A DNA stretch of 64,000 nucleotides from JANQIO01 sp038746745. GTDB taxonomy: Bacteria; Pseudomonadota; Gammaproteobacteria; Pseudomonadales; Halieaceae. Under the pieces are notes generated by a model. The model was not told the origin of the DNA, ran no database searches, and saw only the letters and a list, made by a program, of their open reading frames with translations. Where the stretch lies: the NCBI GenBank assembly GCA_038746745.1, contig JBCDKJ010000012.1:10300-74299 (forward strand), written 5' to 3'. Of this stretch, positions 1-8,590 are shown piece after piece (the stretch's first letter is position 1; each line of letters begins with the position of its first letter). Position numbers and translations under genes: made by a program.

Positions 1-8
1 AGAGCTTA

Positions 9-671
9 ATGAGCACTGATACCATGACCGATTCAGGCACTGATTCAGTCGACACTGCAGACAACCCCCCAGGTAACGACGGCCAGGCCATCAACGATGG
101 CCGACGGCGCTTCCTGACCGCTGCTACCAGCGCTGTAGGTGTGGCGGGCGTTGTTGGAGTTGCCGTGCCGTTCGTAGGCTCCTGGAACCCGAGCGCTAAG
201 GCCAAAGCGGCTGGTGCGCCGGTGAAAGCAGATATTGCGAAGATAGAGCCCGGGCAAATGATGGTAGTGGAATGGCGGGGAAAGCCCGTTTATGTGATCC
301 GCAGGACTGCGGATCAGCTTGCCGGACTCGATAAACTTGATGGAAAGCTTAAGGACCCAGATTCCGCGATCTCAAAGCAGCCCGACTACATTGAAGGTCG
401 CGCCCGCTCCATTAATCCGGAAATCATGGTGTTCGTTGGACTTTGCACGCATCTGGGCTGTGCACCCAAGTTTCGCCCCGAAGTCGGCGCAGCCGACCTT
501 GGCGGTGATGATTGGTTAGGCGGCTTCTTCTGCCCCTGTCATGGCTCAAAATTTGATCTGGCAGGCCGTGTTTACAACGGCGTGCCGGCGTCAAGCAACC
601 TGGAAGTACCACCTTATATGTTCGAGGGTGAAACGACGCTGGTGATTGGCGCTGACAAGGAGGTAGCGTAA
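9..671 (+). CDS. petA: Ubiquinol-cytochrome c reductase Rieske iron-sulfur subunit
   Basis: This is the Rieske [2Fe-2S] subunit of the cytochrome bc1 complex, which passes electrons from ubiquinol to cytochrome c1 on the periplasmic side. A twin-arginine stretch (RRRFLT, residues 32-37) followed by a hydrophobic anchor indicates Tat export. The cluster motifs CTHLGC (C146, H148, C151) and CPCHGS (C175, C177, H178) are both intact, giving two Cys and two His ligands plus a disulfide pair. At 220 aa it is slightly longer than usual because about 30 polar residues precede the Tat motif; Met6 is an alternative start, and only 8 bases upstream are visible. Its stop codon directly abuts the next gene's ATG, so the two are co-translated. 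Confidence 0.95.
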   Translation: MSTDTMTDSGTDSVDTADNPPGNDGQAINDGRRRFLTAATSAVGVAGVVGVAVPFVGSWNPSAKAKAAGAPVKADIAKIEPGQMMVVEWRGKPVYVIRRTADQLAGLDKLDGKLKDPDSAISKQPDYIEGRARSINPEIMVFVGLCTHLGCAPKFRPEVGAADLGGDDWLGGFFCPCHGSKFDLAGRVYNGVPASSNLEVPPYMFEGETTLVIGADKEVA

Positions 672-2690
672 ATGAACAATGCTTTGACCGGCTTGCGGGA
701 CTGGGTAGATGCGCGTCTTCCCATCATGCGGGCATGGAATACGCATATGGGCGAGTACTACGCGCCCAAGAACCTGAACTTCTGGTATTACTTCGGTGTT
801 TTTTCATTTCTAGTGCTGGCTAACCAACTGCTTACCGGCATTTGGTTAACGATGAACTACACCGCAAGCGCAGAGGAGGCATTTGCATCGGTCGAATACA
901 TCATGCGCGATGTCGATTTTGGCTGGTTACTGCGCTACATGCACAGTACCGGCGCGTCAGCATTTTTCGTCGTGGTGTATCTCCATATGTTCCGGGCTTT
1001 GATTTATGGATCGTACAAAAAGCCGCGCGAGCTCATCTGGATTTTTGGCATGCTGATCTTCGTGGTGCTGATGGCGGAAGCCTTCGTCGGCTACGTATTG
1101 CCCTGGGGTCAGATGTCGTACTGGGGTGCTCAGGTGATCATCTCGCTGTTCGGTGCAATCCCCGTGGTCGGCGAAGACATCGTAACCTGGATTCGAGGTG
1201 ATTATTTGATATCGGGCATCACGCTGAATCGGTTTTTTGCCCTGCACGTTGTGGCGCTGCCGATCGTACTGCTGGCTTTGGTCGTAATGCATATTCTGGC
1301 GCTGCATGAAGTCGGGTCAAACAACCCGGATGGGGTCGACATCAAAAAGCACAAAGACGAGAACGGTAATCCGATCGACGGCATCCAGTTCCACCCTTAT
1401 TATACCGTGCACGATCTACAGGCGATCGGCGTATTCCTGTTTATCTTCTGTGCGATCATGTTTTTTATGCCGGAAATGGGTGGTTACTTTCTGGAGTATG
1501 CCAACTTTGAAGAAGCCAACGGCCTGAAAACGCCAGCGCACATCGCGCCGGTGTGGTACTTCACTCCCTTTTACTCGGTACTGAGGGCAGTACCGGATAA
1601 ATTCTGGGGATTCATGGCGTTCGCGGCATCCGTTGCAATCCCATTCCTGCTGCCATGGCTTGACCGCAGTCCAGTAAGGTCGTGGCGTTATCGCGGCAAC
1701 ATAACCAAAGCGATGTTGGTCGTGTTCACGGCATCTTTCCTAATCCTGGGCGTCCTGGGCGTGTGGTCGCCGACACCTGGCCGCACCGTATTGGCGCAGA
1801 TTACGTCAATCATCTATTTCGGGTTTTTCCTAGGCATGCCCATCTGGACCAGCATGGAGAAGACAAAGCCGCTGCCTGAGCGGGTTACGATGGATGGCGG
1901 AATGGGGCCGCTTGGCGTGATGGGCGGTATTGCTCTGATTGCCGCACTGACGGTGCTGCCGTTGAAGGCTGTTGCTGCGGGCGGTGAGGGCGTGCACCTG
2001 GATCATATGTCACCCGACCTATCAGATAAGGCGTCGTTGCAACACGGCGCTGGTCTGTACATGAACTATTGCTCTGGGTGCCACTCGCTAAAGTATTCCC
2101 GTTATCAGCGCGTCGCGGAAGATTTGGAGATTCCTGAAGACCTCGCAGCGGAATATCTGGTGCTGGACCGCGATCATAAAATTGGGTCGCTAATGACAAA
2201 TTCGATGCCTGACGAACTGGGAAAGCAGTGGTTTGGCGCGGTGCCGCCCGATCTTACGCTGATTTCTCGGGCGCGCAGTCCAGACTACTTGTATACCTAT
2301 TTGCGGACCTTCTATGCCGATGACAGTCGCCCCATGGGGGTGAACAACAAGGTGTATCCGAACGTGGGTATGCCTCACGCATTGATTGAGTTACAGGGGC
2401 TGCAGACCTGTGCAGCAGGCCCACTTCAGGGCGCAGCTAAAGTCGACCCGCTCACTAATGAGCCGGTGCTCGAAGATTCCTGTGGTAGTTTCAAACTGGT
2501 GGAAGAGGGCGCATTGAGTCCCGAAGAATTTGACTCCGCCGTCTACGATCTGGTCAACTTCCTCGCCTATGTGGGTGAGCCCATGAAAATGCAGCGCCAG
2601 CGCATCGGCGTTTACGTGCTGCTGTTCATTGTGGTCTTCTTTGTCTTTGCATCTCTGCTTAGCCGAGAGTACTGGAAAGACGTACACTGA
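672..2690 (+). CDS. petBC: Fused cytochrome b / cytochrome c1 of the bc1 complex
   Basis: One uninterrupted 672-aa frame carries both remaining bc1 subunits. Residues 1 to about 405 are multi-spanning cytochrome b with the Qo motif PVWY, the variant seen in beta/gamma-proteobacteria. After M407 comes a hydrophobic stretch ending AVAAGG that looks like an internal signal peptide. Cytochrome c1 follows, with heme motif CSGCH (C467, C470, H471), a probable axial Met567 in GMPH, and a C-terminal anchor just before the end (REYWKDVH). AAGGAGG upstream of the ATG is a strong ribosome site. The layout resembles the fbcH polyprotein of rhizobia, which is cut after translation; most gammaproteobacteria have separate petB and petC. 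Cleavage here is inferred. Confidence 0.93.
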   Translation: MNNALTGLRDWVDARLPIMRAWNTHMGEYYAPKNLNFWYYFGVFSFLVLANQLLTGIWLTMNYTASAEEAFASVEYIMRDVDFGWLLRYMHSTGASAFFVVVYLHMFRALIYGSYKKPRELIWIFGMLIFVVLMAEAFVGYVLPWGQMSYWGAQVIISLFGAIPVVGEDIVTWIRGDYLISGITLNRFFALHVVALPIVLLALVVMHILALHEVGSNNPDGVDIKKHKDENGNPIDGIQFHPYYTVHDLQAIGVFLFIFCAIMFFMPEMGGYFLEYANFEEANGLKTPAHIAPVWYFTPFYSVLRAVPDKFWGFMAFAASVAIPFLLPWLDRSPVRSWRYRGNITKAMLVVFTASFLILGVLGVWSPTPGRTVLAQITSIIYFGFFLGMPIWTSMEKTKPLPERVTMDGGMGPLGVMGGIALIAALTVLPLKAVAAGGEGVHLDHMSPDLSDKASLQHGAGLYMNYCSGCHSLKYSRYQRVAEDLEIPEDLAAEYLVLDRDHKIGSLMTNSMPDELGKQWFGAVPPDLTLISRARSPDYLYTYLRTFYADDSRPMGVNNKVYPNVGMPHALIELQGLQTCAAGPLQGAAKVDPLTNEPVLEDSCGSFKLVEEGALSPEEFDSAVYDLVNFLAYVGEPMKMQRQRIGVYVLLFIVVFFVFASLLSREYWKDVH

Positions 2691-2762
2691 TCGCGCTGGG
2701 GCCTTGCCCTCGCAAGCGATTCGCACACAAACAAGAACGCATATAAGCCTTGGGGGATTACC

Positions 2763-3395
2763 ATGGGTGTCGTGGCCAAACGGTCGTCAATGACCTTTTT
2801 TTCAGACAATTCAAGTCACTACAGTCACAGGGTGAGAATTGTCCTGGCCGAGAAAGGCGTGACCGTGGACGTTGTGGAGTGCGATGGAGCGCACCCCCCG
2901 GAAGAACTGGCTGAGCTCAATCCCTACAATTCGCTGCCCACATTGGTTGACCGCGATCTCGTTCTGTACGAGTCCAAAGTGATGATGGAGTACCTGGACG
3001 AGCGTTTTCCCCACCCGCCGCTACTGCCGGTGTACCCTGTCGCTCGCGCCGAAAGCCGTCTGTTTATTCACCGCATCGAAAGAGACTGGTGCGCACTGGT
3101 CGATCAGATCCAGAACACGCGGTCGGAGAATGTGGTTGAGAAAGCCACAAAAGAGCTGCGCGAAGGCCTGCAGGCGGTCGCACCCATTTTTGGTGAGAAA
3201 CCGTTTTTTATGAGCGAAGAGTTCACCCTCGTTGACTGTTGCCTGGGCCCTGTACTTTGGCGCTTGCCCACGTTGGGCATTGAGTTTCGCTCAAGCAAGC
3301 AAACCAAGCCTCTGCTGGCCTACATGGAGCGGCTGTTTAATCGAGAGTCCTTCCAGGCAAGCCTGACCGAAGCGGAGCGGGAAATGCGTCTGTAG
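2763..3395 (+). CDS. sspA: Stringent starvation protein A
   Basis: SspA is a glutathione-S-transferase-fold protein that binds RNA polymerase and alters transcription under starvation and acid stress. The 210-aa product has the thioredoxin-like N-domain (SHRVRIVLAEKGV, then NPYNSLPTLVDR) and an all-helical C-domain containing EYLDERFPHPPLLPVYPVAR, which is highly conserved in SspA. The last residues, LTEAEREMRL, match the family closely. The start was chosen because the family normally has about ten residues before the MTFFS-type strand. It is followed by sspB after 28 bp, the classical sspAB operon, downstream of the bc1 genes as in pseudomonads. Confidence 0.95.
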   Translation: MGVVAKRSSMTFFSDNSSHYSHRVRIVLAEKGVTVDVVECDGAHPPEELAELNPYNSLPTLVDRDLVLYESKVMMEYLDERFPHPPLLPVYPVARAESRLFIHRIERDWCALVDQIQNTRSENVVEKATKELREGLQAVAPIFGEKPFFMSEEFTLVDCCLGPVLWRLPTLGIEFRSSKQTKPLLAYMERLFNRESFQASLTEAEREMRL

Positions 3396-3423
3396 CCCCG
3401 CGTCGCTGTCAGCGAGCCTGAAC

Positions 3424-3834
3424 ATGACTATGTCTCCCAGCCGGCCCTACGTAATGCGCGCGCTTTACGAGTGGATTCTGGATAACGATTGCACCCCCTA
3501 CGTTCTTGTCGATGCCGAACAAACCGGTGTCGATGTACCCCGACAGTACGTGAAGGATGGGCAAATCGTTCTTAACGTATCTCCGGCAGCCGTTGTTGAG
3601 CTCCGCATTGAGAATGATGCCGTTTTCTTCAACGGCCGATTCGGTGGCGTGCCCGTGGACGTGCACGTTCCCATGCACGCCGTTATGGGCATATACGCTC
3701 GGGAAAATGGTCAGGGTATGGTCTTCGATGGGGAAGACCTGCCGCCGCCAGAGCCGCCCACGCCCGATGGTGATGGCAGCAGCGGCAATGCGAAGTCTGG
3801 TGACAAGCGCCCAGCACTCAAAGTGGTCAAGTAG
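3424..3834 (+). CDS. sspB: ClpXP protease specificity-enhancing factor
   Basis: SspB is the adaptor that delivers ssrA-tagged proteins from stalled ribosomes to ClpXP. The 136-aa product has the compact substrate-binding fold (RPYVMRALYEWILDNDCTPY near the N-terminus, then ARENGQGMVF). A flexible Pro/Gly/Ser/Asp-rich linker follows, and the sequence ends in PALKVVK. This tail is the known ClpX-docking module, so both functional parts are present. It lies 28 bp after sspA and is probably co-transcribed; it converges on the minus-strand dolP gene. Confidence 0.94.
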   Translation: MTMSPSRPYVMRALYEWILDNDCTPYVLVDAEQTGVDVPRQYVKDGQIVLNVSPAAVVELRIENDAVFFNGRFGGVPVDVHVPMHAVMGIYARENGQGMVFDGEDLPPPEPPTPDGDGSSGNAKSGDKRPALKVVK

Positions 3835-3853
3835 TAAGTACCCTGGCGCAGCG

Positions 3854-4417
3854 CTAGTCTATCCACTCGAAAATCTGTACGACTTTTTGCACACCGCCGG
3901 TAGAGCGGGCGACGTCGACGATGCGATCCGCCTCGGCGTGGGACACCAGACCCATCAAATAGACCACGCCATTTTCCGTCACCACTTTTACGCGTCCGCC
4001 CTGGATGTCATCGGCAGCTACCAGTGATGTTTTCACCTTGGTGGTGAGCCAGGCGTCACTGGAGCGAACCAGCGCCGTGGTATTCCCTGATACTTCGAGT
4101 TCATTGTAGATGCGCCTTACCCCACGAATTTTTCTGACCACTTCTGATGCCAGGTCCTTTAAATCCGCCGTGGGAACTTGCCCTGTAATCAGGACATAGC
4201 CGTTATAGCTCTCAACGCTGATGTGAGCATCGTCGAAGCGCTCGTCCTCCGCGCCGATATTAACAATGCCTTTGGTCTCGATAGAGTCATCCTCTACCCG
4301 GGCACCGCGTGTTCGCTCGCCAGGATCATCTTCGATAGCGGGCGCATCAATAGCAGCGAGGAAGCTGCCGCAGGCAGTGAGAAAAAGGGTGATCAGTAGC
4401 GTGCCGACGGTTTTCAT
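3854..4417 (-). CDS. dolP: BON-domain outer membrane lipoprotein DolP-like
   Basis: The 187-aa product starts with a short signal peptide and a lipobox, LTAC, with the lipidated cysteine at residue 16. Two BON domains follow, roughly residues 45-110 and 120-185. The family (YraP/DolP) is an outer-membrane lipoprotein that binds anionic phospholipid and supports envelope integrity. It is the last gene of the minus-strand operon lpoA-yraN-diaA-dolP, the same order as in E. coli, and overlaps diaA by 4 nt. The overlap and conserved order make the assignment firm even though BON lipoproteins are a broad family. Confidence 0.88.
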   Translation of the reverse strand: MKTVGTLLITLFLTACGSFLAAIDAPAIEDDPGERTRGARVEDDSIETKGIVNIGAEDERFDDAHISVESYNGYVLITGQVPTADLKDLASEVVRKIRGVRRIYNELEVSGNTTALVRSSDAWLTTKVKTSLVAADDIQGGRVKVVTENGVVYLMGLVSHAEADRIVDVARSTGGVQKVVQIFEWID

Positions 4418-5007
4418 GAGCTGTAGATTCCAAACAGCGCCTGGTCAATGAGCTTGCACAGGCAGTGAACGATAACGGTATGTACCTCTATGATCCGCGG
4501 AGCGCTGAAAGAGTTCACATAGATCTCGACATCGTCCAAAGCGATCAAACTGGAGACATCTTTGCACTCACCGCCACTCAGCAGCACCACCAGCATGTCG
4601 CGCTCATGGGCGGCCCGGACCGCCTGAATCAGGCTGTTCGCATTATCGTTCGCCGATACCGCCAGCAGTAAGTCTCCGGGCTGTCCGATAGCTCGAATCT
4701 GTCGTGCGTAGAGATCACTGCTGCTGCTCGTGCCCAGGGCGGACAGTGTCGCTCCATCCGCACTCAGGCTGATGGCCGGCAGCGCAGGTCTGTCGTGTTC
4801 ATAGCGGTGCAGTAATCCGATGCTGAAAAGCTCTGCGACCATAGCGCCAGCGCCGTTACCACAGCAGAGTATCTTGTGTTCATTAAGCAGTGCAGACTGG
4901 CACAGATCAACAGCCTGTTGGACCGGATCTGCCAGCGTATCCACGGAGATAGAAACCAGTTCCATCAGGGACTGAAACTCTGTGGCGATCGCCTCGTAGG
5001 TACTCAT
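4414..5007 (-). CDS. diaA: SIS-domain DnaA initiator-associating protein / phosphoheptose isomerase family
   Basis: The 197-aa protein has a single SIS domain (CCGNGAGAMVAELFSIG near residues 48-64 and a TSSSSDLYARQI phosphosugar loop). It belongs to the DiaA/GmhA family. DiaA tetramers stimulate DnaA assembly at oriC; GmhA isomerises sedoheptulose-7-phosphate for heptose synthesis. The position between yraN and dolP is the E. coli diaA position, so DiaA is preferred. However, in some gammaproteobacteria the gene at this locus is annotated gmhA, and sequence alone does not settle the activity. Translation is probably coupled with dolP (4-nt overlap). Confidence 0.82.
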   Translation of the reverse strand: MSTYEAIATEFQSLMELVSISVDTLADPVQQAVDLCQSALLNEHKILCCGNGAGAMVAELFSIGLLHRYEHDRPALPAISLSADGATLSALGTSSSSDLYARQIRAIGQPGDLLLAVSANDNANSLIQAVRAAHERDMLVVLLSGGECKDVSSLIALDDVEIYVNSFSAPRIIEVHTVIVHCLCKLIDQALFGIYSS

Positions 5008-5010
5008 GTA

Positions 5011-5367
5011 TTAACTGCCAATCGCGTTTCGCAGCCATTGTATCTTATCTTCGTTGGTCCCCGGAGTGCGGTCTATGGCGAGAACATCGAAGCGACAGGC
5101 GCTTTGATTGGCAGCGCCATATCGCTGCAGATAGTGTCTAGCAGTAGCTAGTAGCCTGCGCTGTTTGCTAGTGGTGATAGATGCGGAGGCGGAGGCGTAA
5201 TAGGGGTTGCTGCGAAAACGCACTTCGACAAACACCAGCATAGACGCATCGCGACAGATCAAATCAATCTCACCGAGACGGCAGCGGTAATTGCGCTCAA
5301 TAACCACCAGACCGCGCTGTTCAAGCCAGCGTGCCGCACGTAGTTCCTGGGCTTTGCCCGTTGTCAC
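5011..5367 (-). CDS. yraN: UPF0102 family protein YraN
   Basis: A 118-aa protein of the YraN/UPF0102 family, with a restriction-endonuclease-like fold. The core motif GEIDLICRD...FVEVRFR holds the Glu, Asp and Glu-x-Arg residues expected for a nuclease-type metal site. Its cellular role is not well established. It overlaps the end of lpoA by 4 nt and sits 3 nt before diaA, so it is in the lpoA-yraN-diaA-dolP operon. The length is typical of the family. Confidence 0.88.
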   Translation of the reverse strand: MTTGKAQELRAARWLEQRGLVVIERNYRCRLGEIDLICRDASMLVFVEVRFRSNPYYASASASITTSKQRRLLATARHYLQRYGAANQSACRFDVLAIDRTPGTNEDKIQWLRNAIGS

Positions 5368-7238
5368 TGCAGTGGCGTCAGCAGTCCATCCGAGAAGCTG
5401 GCGGCACGGCGTTCCCGATGCTGTCGCCCCTCTTCATCTCGCCAGAGCAGGCCACCGTAGCCTCTGATCTCGATGTTAGTCCGGGTCAGGTCGGCGAGCC
5501 GCCATTGCAGTGCAAAAGCGTCAGCCCCCAGGGCTTGCGCGTCATTGAGATTTTCACTCTCCGAGGCGAACAGTGTCGACTGCAGCGGGCCGTCCTTATC
5601 CAGTACCCAGGGTGATAGCATAATGGTGGCGCCGTTGAGGTCTTGATCTCTCTGCGGATCCGGACGGCCGCTAAACAATCGGGCACTGGCGTATACGGGT
5701 AAATCGCCGGCATAGTGAAAAGCGAGCAGGGGTTTCAGCGATCGCGCCTCCTGGGCATTCCTGCTGAATAGAAACACGCTATCCAGGTCCTGTCGTCGCC
5801 GTGGGAAAAACTGTGCAGGTTCTCCCATGATCTGACGCAGTTTCTGATAGCGCTGCTCGCTGGCATCGATATTGAGGGCGGTTTTGATGCTGGATGAATA
5901 GTCCGATTGTCCGCTATAGATGGCATTTGCCAGGATCGCAGTACCGGGTTGACGCCACTGACGTGCCATTTCATCGCTACGCGCATCCCCCCAGCTATCG
6001 TCGGGGCGTACCAGCAGGGCGCGACGACTCCCTGAACCATACGCTCGCCGTATCAGGTTAGAGACCTCGTCTGTCGATGCACTACTTAAAGTCGGCAGCG
6101 AATGTGCTGTGGCCGTACTGGCAGCTTGTTGAGTGCCTTCTCCCTTCAACAGCACCAGGGTTGGATCGCCGTCAGCAGGCCTCATATTGATGGTGCTGGC
6201 GTCATTCGGGCCCGTCTGCAGGGCAAACACAAGCGCGGCACCCGCACGTCGCGCATTAATATAGGCGGCCGCGAGATCAGCCTGCTCCAATAGGTCCATG
6301 ACCATTAGCTCCTGGGCCGGCCAGCCGCGCGTCTCTGCCTTGAAAGCAGCAGCCATGTAGCCCTGAAGAAAATCGTTCGACTGGCGCCGTTGGTCTGGCG
6401 AGCCGGTCAATGGCAGCAGCAGCGCTACCCGCTTCGCCAGTGATGAAGGGGTTTGCTCCTGGACTTGTAAAAGCTGGCGTTCTTTTGGTGCTCGAAGGTT
6501 GGTGCGATGGTTGCGGTGTCGTTCCTGCCACAGCGAAAGCTGAGCTCGCTGCATCGCCGGGCTCTGCAGCATATCTGCCGACAGTATGGCGAGCTCCAGC
6601 CAGCCCAGCCAATGTCCCTGGGCACCTTCCAGTGCGGCTTCCAGCGCACCGGGTGACGCGCGCTGTAGCAGCTTCCAAATCTGTTCGATCAGAACAGTTT
6701 CTGCGTCGCCGGTTTCTGTGGTGAGCAGGAAGGCATTTGCGGTGGCGGCCGCTGCCAGTACGCCCTCCCGGGACTCAGTGAGCAGAATAGTCTGCTGCTG
6801 CAGCGGTGCAAGCAGTGATGCCTGCAGTCCCCCCAGCATTGGGAGCTGGTTTCTTAGTCTCGCCAGCGCTGCACCGGATCGTCCCTGTTGCACATCCAGG
6901 GCTGTCTGCACTGAGAGCATACGTGCACGTTCGCTACCGGTCAGCTTGCTGTAGTTCAGGTCGCTCAGTATGCTGGCTGCCGCATACAGGAAGCCCTGTT
7001 CAAAAAGGCTTTCAGCCTGCCCCAGGCGCTGTGTATACAGGGTTTCAAGGCCAGTCTCCGGTGGCAGGGCTTCAAGCTTGCTGCCAGGGCCTGTTGGAAT
7101 ATCGCTGTCGACGGGTCGCACTGTATCGCCTGCGCAGGCGGCCAGACAGGCTAATACCGGTGCAGCGAGCACGCCTCTGCCTACGCGAACGCCCGCCAAC
7201 GGGTGCCATGCGAAACCCCTGCTGTGCAGCATCAGCAT
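5364..7238 (-). CDS. lpoA: Penicillin-binding protein activator LpoA
   Basis: LpoA is the outer-membrane lipoprotein that reaches through the periplasm to stimulate PBP1A. The protein has a TPR-like helical N-domain (LYTQRLGQAESLFEQGFLY region) and a C-domain resembling a periplasmic binding protein (VALLLPLTGSPDQRRQSNDF, later LLVRPDDSWG). The lipobox is LAAC. The frame is open up to 7334, but that start would put the lipid cysteine at residue 67, too far for a signal peptide. The AUG at 7238 (or 7232) gives about 33-35 residues, so I chose 7238; no convincing ribosome site marks any candidate. The extra upstream codons read through a 15-bp tandem repeat. Confidence 0.86.
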   Translation of the reverse strand: MLMLHSRGFAWHPLAGVRVGRGVLAAPVLACLAACAGDTVRPVDSDIPTGPGSKLEALPPETGLETLYTQRLGQAESLFEQGFLYAAASILSDLNYSKLTGSERARMLSVQTALDVQQGRSGAALARLRNQLPMLGGLQASLLAPLQQQTILLTESREGVLAAAATANAFLLTTETGDAETVLIEQIWKLLQRASPGALEAALEGAQGHWLGWLELAILSADMLQSPAMQRAQLSLWQERHRNHRTNLRAPKERQLLQVQEQTPSSLAKRVALLLPLTGSPDQRRQSNDFLQGYMAAAFKAETRGWPAQELMVMDLLEQADLAAAYINARRAGAALVFALQTGPNDASTINMRPADGDPTLVLLKGEGTQQAASTATAHSLPTLSSASTDEVSNLIRRAYGSGSRRALLVRPDDSWGDARSDEMARQWRQPGTAILANAIYSGQSDYSSSIKTALNIDASEQRYQKLRQIMGEPAQFFPRRRQDLDSVFLFSRNAQEARSLKPLLAFHYAGDLPVYASARLFSGRPDPQRDQDLNGATIMLSPWVLDKDGPLQSTLFASESENLNDAQALGADAFALQWRLADLTRTNIEIRGYGGLLWRDEEGRQHRERRAASFSDGLLTPLQ

Positions 7239-7266
7239 TAGGGAGCGTAATTCGCGGCAGCTTCGC

Positions 7267-7326
7267 AGTAAGTGGCCTAATGATAAGTGGCGTAAGGATA
7301 GATGTCGCAAGGATAGATGGCGTCGG
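7267..7326. repeat. 15-bp tandem repeat between lpoA and rsmI
   Basis: Four consecutive imperfect 15-bp units lie here: AGTAAGTGGCCTAAT, GATAAGTGGCGTAAG, GATAGATGTCGCAAG, GATAGATGGCGTCGG. They sit in the divergent gap between lpoA and rsmI, or in the leader of lpoA. Read on the minus strand they would encode the repeated peptide RHLSL, which is not expected in a lipoprotein signal. Confidence 0.8.
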
Positions 7327-7366
7327 TAGTTCATGTCAGAAAGTAAGCACAGGAGTCGGTGAATCA

Positions 7367-8236
7367 GTGGTGCAGTCCTTAGAGTCAGAAGCGGCCAGTA
7401 AACAGGAAATCCATAATGCGCTCTATGTGGTGGCGACGCCCATTGGAAATCTGGGCGATATGGTACCGCGCGCAGTAAAGGTTCTACAGTCGGTGGACCT
7501 TATAGCCGCTGAGGATACTCGCCACAGCGCGCCCTTGTTGAAGCATTTTTCAATCGAAACGCCGATGATGGCTTACCATGATCACAGCGACGACGCTGCT
7601 ATTGCCCGTATAGAGAGGATCATGCACGAGGGCGGGTCAGTGGCGTTGATTTCCGATGCCGGAACGCCGCTCATTTCTGACCCCGGCTTCAAACTGCTCC
7701 GCACTGCCCATGCGCGGAACTGGCGCGTAGTCCCGGTACCAGGTGCCAGCGCGGTGGTAGCGGCACTGAGTATCGCAGGACTGCCTACGGACCGGTTTCG
7801 CTTTGAAGGGTTTCTGCCTGCGAAGGCGGGCGCGCGGCGGTCTGCTTTGGAAGCGTTGGCTGGCGAGCCATCAACGCTGGTGTTTTATGAGGCTCCCCAC
7901 CGTGTGCTGGAAACACTGGCCGATATGTGCGTCGTGTTAGGGGAAGAGCGGCTTGCGGTATTGGGCAGGGAGTTGACCAAAACGTTTGAAACAGTGCTGC
8001 GGTTGCCCCTGGCCGACTTGCTTGCAGCGGTACAGCAAGACAGTAATCAGGCGCGAGGTGAGATTGTGCTGGTAGTATCTGGCGCGGGCCGCCAGGAGCC
8101 ACAGCTGACGAAGGGCGTGTGCGCATTGCTGGACACCTTAGCTGAGCATCTGCCACCGAAGCGCGCAGCGGCGCTGGTCTCAGACGCCTGCGGGCTGCGC
8201 AAGAAGATATTGTATGACTACCTGATTTCTCGCTAG
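7367..8236 (+). CDS. rsmI: 16S rRNA (cytidine1402-2'-O)-methyltransferase RsmI
   Basis: RsmI uses S-adenosylmethionine to methylate the ribose of C1402 in 16S rRNA. The N-terminal signature YVVATPIGNLGDMVPRAVKV is followed by AAEDTRHSAPLL, LISDAGTPLISDPGF and VPGASAVVAALSIAGLPTD, all diagnostic tetrapyrrole-methylase-fold motifs. The frame is open much further upstream, over lpoA, but that part is antisense. I chose the GTG at 7367, which follows an AGGAG and gives 289 aa, the family's usual size; the GTG at 7370 is the alternative. It is divergent from lpoA, as in E. coli, and rnpB follows within 12 bp. Confidence 0.92.
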   Translation: MVQSLESEAASKQEIHNALYVVATPIGNLGDMVPRAVKVLQSVDLIAAEDTRHSAPLLKHFSIETPMMAYHDHSDDAAIARIERIMHEGGSVALISDAGTPLISDPGFKLLRTAHARNWRVVPVPGASAVVAALSIAGLPTDRFRFEGFLPAKAGARRSALEALAGEPSTLVFYEAPHRVLETLADMCVVLGEERLAVLGRELTKTFETVLRLPLADLLAAVQQDSNQARGEIVLVVSGAGRQEPQLTKGVCALLDTLAEHLPPKRAAALVSDACGLRKKILYDYLISR

Positions 8237-8247
8237 TCTTCGCACCG

Positions 8248-8581
8248 GAGTTGGTCAGGCGATCGCTGCGCTTTGCGCGGAGGAAAGTCCGGGCTCCACA
8301 GGGCAGAGTGCCAGGTAACGCCTGGGGGGCGTGAGCCCACGGATAGTGCAACAGAAAGGATACCGCCGGTTTTCCAATCGGTAAGGGTGAAAAGGTGCGG
8401 TAAGAGCGCACCGCGCGGCTGGTAACAGGCGCGGCGATGGTAAACCCCACTCGGAGCAAGACCAAATAGGAACCCAATGCTGCGGCCCGTAGCGGGTTCG
8501 GGTAGGTCGCTACAGGCAGGCGGTGACGCCTGTCGCAGATGAATGGTCGTCCACGACAGAACCCGGCTTATCGACTGGCTC
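8248..8581 (+). ncRNA. rnpB: RNase P RNA (M1 RNA, bacterial class A)
   Basis: This is the catalytic RNA of RNase P, which matures tRNA 5' ends. Conserved blocks are present in order: GAGGAAAGTCCGGGCTCC, AGTGCCAGGTAACGCCTGGG, AGTGCAACAGAAAG, GTAAGGGTGAAAAGGTGCGG, TAAGAGCGCACCGCGCGGC, GGAGCAAGACCAAATAGG and CACGACAGAACCCGGCTTAT. The ends are set by P1: GAGTTGGTC (8248-8256) pairs with GACTGGCTC (8573-8581), allowing G-U pairs. Seven T residues (8582-8588) follow directly and probably mark the 3' end. Length about 334 nt, slightly shorter than the E. coli RNA. The position between rsmI and mraZ is the pseudomonad one. Confidence 0.96.
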
Positions 8582-8590
8582 TTTTTTTAA

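Noticed and set aside
6806..7366. Upstream extension of rsmI across lpoA
   Set aside because: It is antisense to lpoA, has no family match, and would make RsmI almost twice its usual length.
8573..8588. Stand-alone intrinsic terminator hairpin for rnpB
   Set aside because: The T-run is clear, but the strand before it pairs with the RNA's 5' end (P1) and I see no local hairpin, so it is described with rnpB instead.
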